NCBI GenBank assembly: GCA_022709445.1
Contig: JAKLIU010000002.1
Location: 1 to 25,786, forward strand
DNA length: 25,786 bases
Reading direction: 5' to 3'
Origin: Spirochaetota bacterium
Lineage (GTDB): Bacteria; Spirochaetota; Spirochaetia; Treponematales; UBA12059
Shown: positions 13,562-22,025 of the stretch, one piece after another
Layout: each line of letters begins with the position of its first letter
How positions within the stretch are numbered: the first letter of the stretch is position 1
Notes under the pieces: model-generated
Databases searched by the model: none
What the model saw: the letters and a program-made list of their open reading frames with translations, nothing else
What the model was told of the DNA's origin: nothing
Translations under genes and position numbers: made by a program

Positions 13562-15454
13562 ATGAAACGAGCTACGCTTGTCGCGGCTACCCTGGCGATG
13601 GTCGGCTTGACCGCGATGGCCGGCTGCGGCGCCGCGCGGAAATCGGCCGACCGATACGCCACGACCTACTTCACCGAAGCCAAGACCCTCAACTATTTCC
13701 TCCTCCTCGACTCCACCGCCCAGCGCGTGGCGGCGAACACCCAGGACGGGCTCGTGGAGAATGACCGCTTCGGCCGCTACGTCCCGTCGCTCGCGGAGTC
13801 GTGGACGCACAACGACGACTACACCGTGTGGACCTTCACCCTGCGCCAGGGCGCCGCGTGGGTGGATTCCGCCGGCCAGCGCACCGCGTGGGAAGTCACC
13901 GCCGACGACTTCGTCGAGGGGCTGCGCTACGTCGCCGATCCGGCCAACGGCATCAAGAACGTCTCCACGATCCGCAAGGTGATCGCCGGGCTCAACGGCT
14001 ATTACTACGACCTCCTGGACATCGACGAAGGCAAGGACATCGGCATGACCAGGGAGGCCGCCGAGGAGAATTTCCGGACCGTCGGCGTGGCCGCCCCCGA
14101 CCCGCGCACGGTGGTCTACACGCTCACCAAGCCCACGCCTTATTTCCTGTCCTACCTGGTGACCGAGCTCTTCTTCCCGCTCGAACGGGCTTTCCTCGAC
14201 CAGGTGGGCGCCCAGGACTTCGGCACCTCGCGCGAACGCCTGATCTACTCGGGCGCCTACTACCTGGCCGACTGGCAGCGCGACAAGCAGATCGTCATGG
14301 AGAAGAACCCCCTGTACTGGGACGCCGCTTCCGTGCCCGTCAAGACCGTCAGCATGCAGAAGGTGACCGACCCGGCGGTGAGCGTCGAGATGTTCATCCG
14401 CGGCGAGCTCTCCGCCACCGGCCTGCAGGCCGACCAGGTCAAGGCGCTCGCGGGCACGCCGCAGGCCGAGTTCGTCTACCCCGCGGAAATCTCCAGCGTC
14501 ACCTACTGGTTCATCCAGAACTTCAGCTCCGACAATCCCGAATTCCGCGCCTTCGTCAACAATCCCGATTTCCGCAAGGCGCTCTACTACGGCATCGACC
14601 GCGTGAAGCTCCTGAGCCTGTACGACCCCTACAACCCGGCGGGCCTCCTGCGCAACACGGTGGTGCCCGAGGAGACCGTGGTTGACGAGAACGGCCGCGA
14701 CTACACCGACTACCCGGGCCTGGCCGAGCTCAAGGCTGCCGGGGATTATTTCGACACGGACAAGGCCCGTTCGTACTTCGCCAAGGCGGTGGCCGCGCTC
14801 ACCGACGGCGCCGGCGCCATCAAGGGCGTCTCCCCGGCCACGGTGGACATGAAGCCGGTGGCCGAGTTCGCCGTGGACGGCAAGCTGCCCCTGCAGATGC
14901 TCTACGTGCACTCCAACGACGCGAACGACACCAAGATGGCCCTGCTCCTGCAGGCCATGCTCGAAGAGGTCTTCCAGGGACAGGTCAAGCTCGTCCTGGG
15001 CCAGTACGTCGACGACAAGTTCAACGACGTGGTCGAGCCGCGCCGCTTCGACCTCGTGTACGACAGCTTCCGCTTCGGCTTCGGCGACCCGTCAGCGCAG
15101 CTCTCCCGGCTGGTGACCGACGGCGGGATCAACGACGGCCGGTATTCCGATCCTGAGTTCGACGCGCTCATCCAGGAGGCCGAGGGCGAGAATCTCCTCT
15201 CGGAGCGCTACGCCCTGTTCTCGCGGGCGGAGAGGCTGTTCATCGACCGCGTCTACGTGATCCCGTTCCAGGTCGGCGGCGGAGCCTACACGATGAGCAA
15301 GGCCGTTCCCTTCACCTACCCGCGCGGCGGCTTCGGCACCACGCGCTTCAAGTACAAGGGCATGATCGTCGAGCGCGAGCCCGTGACCAAGGCCCGTTAC
15401 GAGAAGCTCAAGGCCGAGTTCCTGTCCGAAATGGAATCCGCCACCAAGCGGTGA
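13562..15454 (+). CDS. oppA: Peptide ABC transporter substrate-binding lipoprotein (OppA/DppA family)
   Basis: A 630-residue extracytoplasmic solute-binding protein (SBP_bac_5) that captures peptides for the importer. The signal peptide ends in LTAMAGC, a lipobox, so it is lipid-anchored. Family marks include TYFTEAKTLNYF, LAESWTHNDDYTVWTFTLRQGAAWVD (a shortened quote of the Y-x-F-x-L-R motif region), PDPRTVVYTLTKPTPYF, YSGAYYLADW and FRKALYYGIDR. It is somewhat longer than typical OppA (~540). AAGGAGG (13547-13553) precedes the ATG by 8 nt. It is the first gene after the opp sigma-54 promoter, followed by an intercistronic hairpin with T-run before oppB. Genetic context suggests beta-aspartyl or other short peptides as ligand. 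The sequence alone cannot show specificity. Confidence 0.92.
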   Translation: MKRATLVAATLAMVGLTAMAGCGAARKSADRYATTYFTEAKTLNYFLLLDSTAQRVAANTQDGLVENDRFGRYVPSLAESWTHNDDYTVWTFTLRQGAAWVDSAGQRTAWEVTADDFVEGLRYVADPANGIKNVSTIRKVIAGLNGYYYDLLDIDEGKDIGMTREAAEENFRTVGVAAPDPRTVVYTLTKPTPYFLSYLVTELFFPLERAFLDQVGAQDFGTSRERLIYSGAYYLADWQRDKQIVMEKNPLYWDAASVPVKTVSMQKVTDPAVSVEMFIRGELSATGLQADQVKALAGTPQAEFVYPAEISSVTYWFIQNFSSDNPEFRAFVNNPDFRKALYYGIDRVKLLSLYDPYNPAGLLRNTVVPEETVVDENGRDYTDYPGLAELKAAGDYFDTDKARSYFAKAVAALTDGAGAIKGVSPATVDMKPVAEFAVDGKLPLQMLYVHSNDANDTKMALLLQAMLEEVFQGQVKLVLGQYVDDKFNDVVEPRRFDLVYDSFRFGFGDPSAQLSRLVTDGGINDGRYSDPEFDALIQEAEGENLLSERYALFSRAERLFIDRVYVIPFQVGGGAYTMSKAVPFTYPRGGFGTTRFKYKGMIVEREPVTKARYEKLKAEFLSEMESATKR

Positions 15455-15460
15455 CCGCCC

Positions 15461-15491
15461 GCCCCGCGCGACCCGTTCGCGCGGGGCTTTT
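15461..15491 (+). terminator. Intercistronic hairpin/attenuator between oppA and oppB
   Basis: GCCCCGCGCGA (15461-15471), loop CCCGT, TCGCGCGGGGC (15477-15487) form a perfect 11-bp stem followed by TTTT (15488-15491). It begins 6 nt after the oppA stop and lies before oppB. It likely ends most transcripts or shields the oppA message, so that binding protein exceeds permease. Confidence 0.8.
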
Positions 15492-15517
15492 CCATCACGT
15501 CCGGAGCGAGGTCCCCG

Positions 15518-16474
15518 ATGCTGCGTTACATGCTCAAGCGATTCGCCCAGTCGATCCTCACGGTGGCCCTCGTGGTGCTGGCCGTGTTCATGCTGCTGAG
15601 GCTCATGCCCACCTCGGGCTACTTCAGCCGCGAGGACTACGTCACCATGGACGAGGCGGCCCGCACGGCCTATCTCCGCACGCTCGGCGTGCTGGACGAT
15701 CCGTTCACGCAGTTCGGGCGCTTCGCGTCCGCGCTGGCCGGGGGAGACCTTGGCAGGTCGATAACCGTGTACCCGCGCACGCCCATCACCGAGATACTCG
15801 CCGAGAAGATCCCCTACTCGCTGTGGTTCGGCGTGGCGGGTATATCGGTCAGCATGGCCCTGGGCCTGCTGCTCGGGGTGATGATGGCCCGGTACAAGGA
15901 CGGGCCGACGGACTGGCTCGGCACGGCGTATGTCGTGGTGGTGAGGGCCGTCCCCAGCCTGATCTACCTCTTCCTCATCCAGACGGCGGCCTCGCGCTTG
16001 CTCGGCCTGCCCATGATCTTCTACGCGGACGACGTCTCCTCCTGGATACTGCCCGCCGCCTCCATGGCCCTGCCCGGCCTCGCGTGGTACGCCATCTGGC
16101 TCAGGCGGTTCATGGTCGACGAGGAGAACAAGGACTACATCAAGTTCGCCGTGGCCAAGGGCGTCCCGCGCGGCAAGGTCATGACCGGCCACGTGCTCCG
16201 CAACGCCATCGTGCCGCTGGTGCAGTACTTCCCCACGCAGGTGCTGCTCACGATCACGGGGTCGCTCATCATCGAGAGCATCTACTCCATCCCCGGCATG
16301 GGGGGCCTGCTCGTGTACGCCATCAGGCAGCACGACAATACGCTGGTCCAGGCACTCGTCCTCATCTACTCCGCCCTCGTCGTGGCGGGAGTGTTCCTGG
16401 GCGACGTGCTCATGGCGCTGGTCGACCCGCGCATCAAGCTTTCCTCGGCGCCCGTGGAAAGGGAGGCGGCATGA
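15518..16474 (+). CDS. oppB: Peptide ABC transporter permease, OppB/DppB type
   Basis: A 318-residue inner-membrane permease with about six membrane segments. The first is RFAQSILTVALVVLAVFMLLRLMP, followed by a periplasmic region ending in DLGRSITVYPRTPITEILAEKIPYSLW. The cytoplasmic EAA loop, where the ATPases dock, is seen as DYIKFAVAKGVPRGKVMTGHVLRNAIVPLV. The C-terminal part has SIYSIPGMGGLLVYAI. These are standard for the DppB/OppB family, as is the length. GGAGCGAGG lies upstream of the ATG. The stop overlaps the oppC start by 4 nt (ATGA), so translation is coupled. It pairs with OppC to form the channel. Confidence 0.93.
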   Translation: MLRYMLKRFAQSILTVALVVLAVFMLLRLMPTSGYFSREDYVTMDEAARTAYLRTLGVLDDPFTQFGRFASALAGGDLGRSITVYPRTPITEILAEKIPYSLWFGVAGISVSMALGLLLGVMMARYKDGPTDWLGTAYVVVVRAVPSLIYLFLIQTAASRLLGLPMIFYADDVSSWILPAASMALPGLAWYAIWLRRFMVDEENKDYIKFAVAKGVPRGKVMTGHVLRNAIVPLVQYFPTQVLLTITGSLIIESIYSIPGMGGLLVYAIRQHDNTLVQALVLIYSALVVAGVFLGDVLMALVDPRIKLSSAPVEREAA

Positions 16475-17397
16475 GCGACCGCATCGAACCGGCGCTCTTC
16501 GCGCCCGCCGCTTTCGACGCGGCGGCCGCCGAGCGCGGCGGCTACGAGTCCTACTCGTACTGGCGCTCGACCTTCAGGACCTTCATGAAGAGCCGGCTGG
16601 CCGTGACCCTGCTGCTGGCCATGACCGCCCTCGTCGCGTTCTCGTTCGCCTATCCCGCCCTTTCCGGCGCCGATCCCAACGCCGTCGCCCTGGACACGGA
16701 ACGCTGGAACCTCAGGCCGGGATCCGGGTCGGGCCCGTTCGGCACGGACGGCCTGGGCAGGGACATGTGGGCGCGGACCTGGCACGGCGCGCGCACCTCC
16801 CTCCTTCTGGGATTCGTGATCGCGCTGTTCGACGTCGGCCTCGGCATGATCGCCGGGGCGATCTGGGGATACGCGCGCCGGATCGACCGTTTCATGACCG
16901 AGCTGTACAACGTGGTCACGAACATCCCGCAGACCGTCGTGCTGATCCTGCTGTCGTACATCCTGCGACCGGGCTTCTGGACCATCGTGATCGCGCTGTG
17001 CTCCACCGGCTGGCTGTCGATAGCGCGATTCGTGCGCAACAAGGTCATCACGATTCGCGACGCCGAGTACAACATCGCGTCCCGTTGCCTGGGCACGCCT
17101 CCGGGAAGGATCATCGGGAGGAACGTGCTGCCCTACCTGGTGAGCGTCATCATCATGGAGGCGGCGCTCACGATTCCCTACTCGATCGGCGCCGAGGTGT
17201 TCCTGGGCTTCATCGGGCTTGGACTGCCGCTGGACACCGTGTCGCTCGGCAACCTGGTCAACCTGGGAAAGGCCAACTTCATGCTGTACCCCTACCAGCT
17301 AGCCTGGCCCACCTCGATACTGGCGGCCATCACGGTGTCGTTCTACATAGTCGGCAACAAATTCGCCGACGCCTCCGACCCGAGGAACCACGTATGA
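16471..17397 (+). CDS. oppC: Peptide ABC transporter permease, OppC/DppC type
   Basis: A 308-residue partner permease. The N-terminal cytoplasmic arm (about 40 residues, SYWRSTFRTFMKSRLAV) leads into the first membrane segment. The family motif PFGTDGLGRDMWARTWHGAR follows at about residue 90. The EAA loop reads ASRCLGTPPGRIIGRNVLP, and GAEVFLGFIGLGLPLDTVS is the usual late segment. The C-terminus ASDPRNHV is the typical D-P-R ending. GGGAGG is found just upstream, and both ends overlap neighbours by 4 nt (oppB and oppD). Together with OppB it forms the peptide channel in the inner membrane. Confidence 0.93.
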   Translation: MSDRIEPALFAPAAFDAAAAERGGYESYSYWRSTFRTFMKSRLAVTLLLAMTALVAFSFAYPALSGADPNAVALDTERWNLRPGSGSGPFGTDGLGRDMWARTWHGARTSLLLGFVIALFDVGLGMIAGAIWGYARRIDRFMTELYNVVTNIPQTVVLILLSYILRPGFWTIVIALCSTGWLSIARFVRNKVITIRDAEYNIASRCLGTPPGRIIGRNVLPYLVSVIIMEAALTIPYSIGAEVFLGFIGLGLPLDTVSLGNLVNLGKANFMLYPYQLAWPTSILAAITVSFYIVGNKFADASDPRNHV

Positions 17398-18509
17398 TGC
17401 GGGGAAAGACGGAAAACGCCGCGGCTGCGCGGCTCGACGAGTCCCCGGTCGCCCCGGGCGGCCTCCTCCTCGAGGCCGACGGCATCGAGATAGGCTTCAC
17501 GCTCAGGGGCCGGCACCTGAGCGCGGTGCGGAGGGCTTCGCTCACCCTGCGCGCCGGCGAGACGCTGGCCGTGGTCGGGGAATCGGGCTCGGGAAAGAGC
17601 GTGCTGGCCAAGAGCTTCCTGGGCATGCTGGACCGCAACGGGCGCGTCGAGGCCGGATCCATCCTGTACCGCGGCGCGGACCTGGCGCGTTTCTCGGCGG
17701 AGAAAGACTGGCTGCGCATCCGCGGCAGGCGGATCGCCATGGTCTTCCAGGATCCCATGACCGCCCTCAATCCGCTCAAGACCGTCGGCGCGCAGATAGC
17801 CGAGGCCGCGATACTGCACCGCGCCGCGGACAAGCGCGCCGCGCGCGATATCGCGCTGGAGATGCTCGAGCGCGTGGGCATGACCGAGCCCGCGCGGCGG
17901 TACGCCCAGTACCCCCACGAGTTCTCGGGAGGCATGCGGCAGCGCGCCGTCATCGCCGCGGCCATCGCGTGCGGACCGGAGATCCTCGTATGCGACGAAC
18001 CGACCACCGCGCTGGACGTCACCATCCAGGCCCAGATCCTCGGGCTGATCAAGAACCTGCAACGCGACCTGGGCATGTCCGTGCTGTTCATAACGCACGA
18101 CCTGGGCGTGGTGGCGCGCATGGCCGACCGCATCGCCGTCATGTATGCCGGGCAGGTGGTCGAGGAGGGGCTTGCGCGGGAGATATTCTACGACGCTCGG
18201 CATCCGTACACCTGGGCGTTGCTGGCATCCCTGCCGCAGCTTGGCCTCAAGGGCGAGGAGCTGTTCGCCATCCGCGGCACGCCGCCCTCGCTCTTCAAGG
18301 AAATAAAAGGCGACGCGTTCGCGCCCAGGAACCCGATGGCGCTCGAGGTGGACTTCGAGTTCGAGCCGCCGTTCTTCCAGGTATCCCCGACGCACCGCGC
18401 CAAGACCTGGCTCCTCGACCCGCGCGCGCCGCGTCTGGAAGAACCGGAAACGGTACGCAGGCTGCGCGCCAAATTCCCGCAGGGTTCGATCCAAGGAGGC
18501 ACGCGATGA
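17394..18509 (+). CDS. oppD: Peptide ABC transporter ATP-binding protein, OppD/DppD type
   Basis: A 371-residue ABC ATPase. Walker A VVGESGSGKSVLAKSF, Q-loop MVFQDPMTALNPL, signature FSGGMRQR, Walker B ILVCDEPTTALDV and switch His ITHDLGVVA are complete. The C-terminal oligopeptide-transporter extension follows HPYTWALLASLPQ. Its usual cysteine-rich 4Fe-4S motif is not evident: after IRGTPPSLFKEIKGDAFAPR come few cysteines. The start at 17394 overlaps the oppC stop, and a second ATG at 17397 is in frame. OppD works as a heterodimer with OppF, encoded next with a 4-nt overlap. Confidence 0.93.
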   Translation: MMRGKTENAAAARLDESPVAPGGLLLEADGIEIGFTLRGRHLSAVRRASLTLRAGETLAVVGESGSGKSVLAKSFLGMLDRNGRVEAGSILYRGADLARFSAEKDWLRIRGRRIAMVFQDPMTALNPLKTVGAQIAEAAILHRAADKRAARDIALEMLERVGMTEPARRYAQYPHEFSGGMRQRAVIAAAIACGPEILVCDEPTTALDVTIQAQILGLIKNLQRDLGMSVLFITHDLGVVARMADRIAVMYAGQVVEEGLAREIFYDARHPYTWALLASLPQLGLKGEELFAIRGTPPSLFKEIKGDAFAPRNPMALEVDFEFEPPFFQVSPTHRAKTWLLDPRAPRLEEPETVRRLRAKFPQGSIQGGTR

Positions 18510-19447
18510 ACGCGGAACCCCTGCTCTCGCTCGAGGGCATTTCCGTCACCTTCGGTTCCGGCCGGAAGGCGTTCCGCGCGGTGGACGGCGTCAGCCTCGA
18601 GCTCATGCAAGGCGAGACGCTCTCGCTGGTGGGAGAATCCGGCTCGGGAAAGACGACCGTGGGCAGGGCCGTAATGCGAGTGCTGCCCCTTTCCGCCGGA
18701 TCGATCCGGTACCGGGGCGAGCGCATATCGGGCCGCATACCCGCGGCGGCCGAGCGCGGGCTCAGGCAAAAGATCCAGATGATCTTCCAGGACCCCATGG
18801 CCTCGCTCAACGAGCGAGCCAAGATCGACTACATCGTGAGCGAAGGCCTGGCCAATTTCAGGCTGTACGGGAACGAGGCCGAGCGGCGGGCCAAGGTGGA
18901 GCGCGCGATGGAGGAAGTGGGACTCCTGCCGGAATTCGCGAGCAGGTTTCCGCACGAGTTTTCCGGCGGCCAGCGCCAGCGCATAGGCATCGCGCGGGCC
19001 CTGGCGATGGAACCGGAGCTGCTCATAGCGGACGAGCCGATCAGCGCGCTCGACGTGTCCATACGGGCCCAGGTCATCAACCTGCTCAACAAGCTCAAGA
19101 AGGACCGCGGCCTGTCCTACCTGTTCATAGCCCACGACCTGTCCGTGGTGCGCTTCATATCGGACCGCATCGCGGTGATCTACCGCGGCCGGCTCGTGGA
19201 ACTGGCACCGGCGGAGGAACTCTTCGCCAGGCCTCTCCATCCATACACCAAAGCGCTCCTCTCGGCCGTGCCGGTACCCGACCCTGACGCCGAGCGGGAC
19301 AGGAAGATCGTCGCATACAGCCCGTCCATGCATCCGTACGGCGACAGTCATCCCACATGGGCGCAAGCCCTCCCGGGGCACTTCGTGAGCGGCACGCCGG
19401 AGGAGATCGAAACATGGCTTGGCGGTCCGGGGACCGTCCCTACTTGA
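18506..19447 (+). CDS. oppF: Peptide ABC transporter ATP-binding protein, OppF/DppF type
   Basis: A 313-residue ABC ATPase, the second motor subunit. Walker A SLVGESGSGKTTVGRAV, Q-loop MIFQDPMASLNERAK, signature FSGGQRQRIGIARAL, Walker B LLIADEPISALDVS and IAHDLSVVRFISDR are all present. HPYTKALLSAVPVPDP is the OppF/DppF tail mark. AAGGAGG (18493-18499) precedes the ATG by 6 nt. It is the last gene of the opp operon. Its 3' end overlaps the convergent exported-protein gene by 8 nt, and no terminator is visible between them. The C-terminus has a tail after the family region (MHPYGDSHPTWAQALPGHF). Confidence 0.93.
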   Translation: MNAEPLLSLEGISVTFGSGRKAFRAVDGVSLELMQGETLSLVGESGSGKTTVGRAVMRVLPLSAGSIRYRGERISGRIPAAAERGLRQKIQMIFQDPMASLNERAKIDYIVSEGLANFRLYGNEAERRAKVERAMEEVGLLPEFASRFPHEFSGGQRQRIGIARALAMEPELLIADEPISALDVSIRAQVINLLNKLKKDRGLSYLFIAHDLSVVRFISDRIAVIYRGRLVELAPAEELFARPLHPYTKALLSAVPVPDPDAERDRKIVAYSPSMHPYGDSHPTWAQALPGHFVSGTPEEIETWLGGPGTVPT

Positions 19448-20423
19448 GCGCGAAGCTTCCCTTCTCGTCGAAGCCCAGCTTGACCGGCTCCTTGCGGATG
19501 GCGTCCGGCAGCTTCACCGTGGTGGAGCCGCGCACCCGGAACTCGCCCCTGCGCTCGGAGAAGAGCCGCCTGACCGCGTCCGACAGGCGCTTGGAGCTGA
19601 AGGTCCCGGTCACGGTGACGAACACGCTCTGGCCCACGCGCTTGATCGCGCCGGCGTCGCCGACCACCAAGGACTCGCCGTTGATGAAGAGCTCGTAACC
19701 CAGTTCCGTGAAGTCCAGCGGGCCGCGCGCCTCGTTCCGGATCTCGATGGTGAAGCTGACCTTGAGGGGCAGGTCCAGGTCCTTGGGATCGATCACCGGG
19801 GCGGCGGGCTTGCGGCCGGCAAGTATGTCCCCGAATACGGCGCGCGCCTTGGCCGGATCCACGGCCTTCCCGGCCTTTGCGATGGCCGCCGTGACCTCGG
19901 CGGCGGTCGGCGGCGTCACCGTGAAGCCCGTGATGGCCACCGTCGGCTTTATGGCCGGGATCTTCTTCTCCAGCCTGTAGGAGAAGGAGACGTCCGCGGG
20001 CAGCGAAAGCCCGGGCACCTTGGGCAGGGGGATGGACAGCTTCCCGGACACCACCGTGAGCAGCCAGTCCTTGCTCGCGTAATCCTTCACCAGCTTGATG
20101 ATCGCGTCGTACGGCAGCGTCACCGTGAAGGTGCTGGCCTTCTTGCCCTTGGCCGGCACCTTGAACCCGCCCTGGTTGGCCACGGAGAACACCTTCGAGC
20201 CCTCGACCGCGAAGTCCAGGGACATGCCGGAGAAGGACAGGGCCACGGGATACGGGTTCGAGACGGTCAGCTCGAACAGGAAGGTCACGTCCCGCAGGGT
20301 GATGGCCTCGACCTGGAAGCGGGTCACTTCCGCGGCGGGCTTGGGGACGGCCTGCGCGAAGGCGGCGGGAGCCGCGGCCAGCAGCGCGGCGGCGAGCGCC
20401 GCCCATCGTACCGTTCGTTTCAT
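19440..20423 (-). CDS. Exported LEA14/WHy-domain protein
   Basis: A 327-residue secreted protein. The signal peptide MKRTVRWAALAAALLAAAP ends near AAFAQA, a type I cleavage site. The mature part has two similar beta-sandwich halves. The first contains LRDVTFLFELTVSNPYPVALSFSG and the second LPLKVSFTIEIRNEARGPLDFTE. Both show the Trp/Tyr-free version of the WHy/LEA14 pattern, with an N-P-x-P-type strand turn and a following small-domain strand. LEA14-like proteins are linked to stress or dehydration tolerance, but the bacterial role is not settled. AAAGGG stands 8 nt before the ATG. It is the last gene of the apparent nad operon, 27 nt after nadB. Its stop overlaps the oppF end. Confidence 0.7.
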   Translation of the reverse strand: MKRTVRWAALAAALLAAAPAAFAQAVPKPAAEVTRFQVEAITLRDVTFLFELTVSNPYPVALSFSGMSLDFAVEGSKVFSVANQGGFKVPAKGKKASTFTVTLPYDAIIKLVKDYASKDWLLTVVSGKLSIPLPKVPGLSLPADVSFSYRLEKKIPAIKPTVAITGFTVTPPTAAEVTAAIAKAGKAVDPAKARAVFGDILAGRKPAAPVIDPKDLDLPLKVSFTIEIRNEARGPLDFTELGYELFINGESLVVGDAGAIKRVGQSVFVTVTGTFSSKRLSDAVRRLFSERRGEFRVRGSTTVKLPDAIRKEPVKLGFDEKGSFALK

Positions 20424-20450
20424 GTATGTGTCCCTTTCATGCGTCGTGAT

Positions 20451-22025
20451 TCACGCCACGGGATCGCGGCGGAAGTGGCAGCCGATGGAGCGTTCGTCGT
20501 GCATGGCCGCGGACACCACGATCCGCGCGGACGCGACGCCGTTCCTGAGTTCAATGATATCGCGGGTGAGCGTCGCCTCCCGGTAGAAGGCGCCGATCCG
20601 GTGCCCGTGGTAGTCCAGGTCCGCGACCGCGCGCTCCAGGCCCTTGCGCGTGCGCACGATGCCCGCGTGGTTCCACATGGTCAGCTTGATCAGGTTCCAG
20701 TCCTGGTAGATGAGCGTGGGCTCGAAGCTCTCCGGCCGCCTCGGCGGCTTCCAGTCCGGGATGGCGTCCATGCGCGCCGCGTCCACCCGCTCGAAGGACG
20801 AGGCGATGCCGGCCGCCGAGCGCACGCCCCAGAGCAGGCCCTCCAGGAGCGAGGTGGACGCCAGCCGGTTGGCCCCGTGCACGCCCGTGCAGGAGGTCTC
20901 GCCCGCGGCGTGCAGCCGCCGGATGGACGTCCTGCCGCGGCCGTCCACCTTCACGCCCCCGCAGAAGTAGTGCGCGGCCGGCGTCACCGGTATGGGCTCC
21001 CGCTCGATGTCTATGCCGCCGGACATGCAGGTTTCGTGGATGCGCTTGAAGCGTTCCGGTATCGGTATCTCGCCCCGGTACCTGGTGGCCAGGTCCAGGA
21101 GCACGTAGGCCGAGCCGTCGGCGGCCATCTCCTCGAAGATGGCCCGGGCCACCACGTCCCGCGGCGCCAGGTCCCCCAGCGGCGAGTACCGTTCCATGAA
21201 CGGCTTGCCGTCGCGGGTCAGGAGCCTGGCGCCCTCGCCCCGCAGCGATTCCGACACCAGGAAGCGCCTGATGTCCTTGTGGTAGAGCGCCGTGGGATGG
21301 AACTGCACGAACTCCGCGTTGATGACGTCGGCCCCCGCGCGGTGCGCCATGGCGATGCCGTCGCCCGTGGCCACGGTGGGATTGGTGGTGTACCGGTAGA
21401 TGTTCCCGAGCCCGCCGCAGGCCAGGATGACGGCGTCGGCCAGCAGGGTGTGCACCTCCCCGCTCCCGTTGTCCAGGGCGTAGACGCCCAGCACCTCGCG
21501 CTCCTTGTAGAGCTCGCGGCAGTCCGTGGAATGGTGGTTGTTGGTGATCAGGTCTATGGCCGTGCAGGAGAGCATGACCGGCAGGCCGATGGACTCCGCG
21601 TGGCGGACCAGGGCCGCCTGGATGGCGTCGCCCGTGTGGTCCTGGACGTGCAGGATGCGCCTCGCGGAATGCGCCGCCTCCTCGGTCCAGTCCCAGGCGC
21701 CGGACGAGTCCCGGCTGAATTCCACGCCCGCCTTGCCCGCCAGGAATTCCACGGCGAGGGACGGCCCCTCCTCCGCTATGAGGCGCACCGCGTCGTCGCT
21801 GTTGTACCCGCAGCCGGCCCGCCTGATATCGGCCTCCAGGGCCCGCGCGCCGTCGCCCTCGCGCGCCGCGACGATGCCTCCCTGGGCCAGGTTGGTGGCG
21901 GTGTCGTCGATGCGATCCGCCTTGGTGACCAGGAGCACGTCCAGCCCGGCCTCCCGCGCGGAGATGGCCGCGGCCAGGCCGGCTATGCCCGTGCCCACGA
22001 CGATGAGGTCCCGGCGCTGCCTCAT
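20451..22025 (-). CDS. nadB: L-aspartate oxidase
   Basis: NadB is a flavoprotein that oxidises L-aspartate to iminoaspartate, the first step of de novo NAD synthesis. The 524-residue protein has DLIVVGTGIAGLAAAISA for FAD, ATNLAQGGIVAA, HSARRILHVQDHTG and RGEGARLLT as in fumarate-reductase-type flavoproteins. Further marks are FVQFHPTALY and HYFCGGVKVDGRGRTSI, then LHAAGETSCTGVHGANRLAS. The C-terminal helical domain (WNLIKLTMWNHAGIVRT) is present, so the protein is complete. The start at 22025 overlaps the nadA stop by 4 nt (ATGA), and no better start lies upstream. Iminoaspartate is passed to NadA. Confidence 0.96.
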   Translation of the reverse strand: MRQRRDLIVVGTGIAGLAAAISAREAGLDVLLVTKADRIDDTATNLAQGGIVAAREGDGARALEADIRRAGCGYNSDDAVRLIAEEGPSLAVEFLAGKAGVEFSRDSSGAWDWTEEAAHSARRILHVQDHTGDAIQAALVRHAESIGLPVMLSCTAIDLITNNHHSTDCRELYKEREVLGVYALDNGSGEVHTLLADAVILACGGLGNIYRYTTNPTVATGDGIAMAHRAGADVINAEFVQFHPTALYHKDIRRFLVSESLRGEGARLLTRDGKPFMERYSPLGDLAPRDVVARAIFEEMAADGSAYVLLDLATRYRGEIPIPERFKRIHETCMSGGIDIEREPIPVTPAAHYFCGGVKVDGRGRTSIRRLHAAGETSCTGVHGANRLASTSLLEGLLWGVRSAAGIASSFERVDAARMDAIPDWKPPRRPESFEPTLIYQDWNLIKLTMWNHAGIVRTRKGLERAVADLDYHGHRIGAFYREATLTRDIIELRNGVASARIVVSAAMHDERSIGCHFRRDPVA

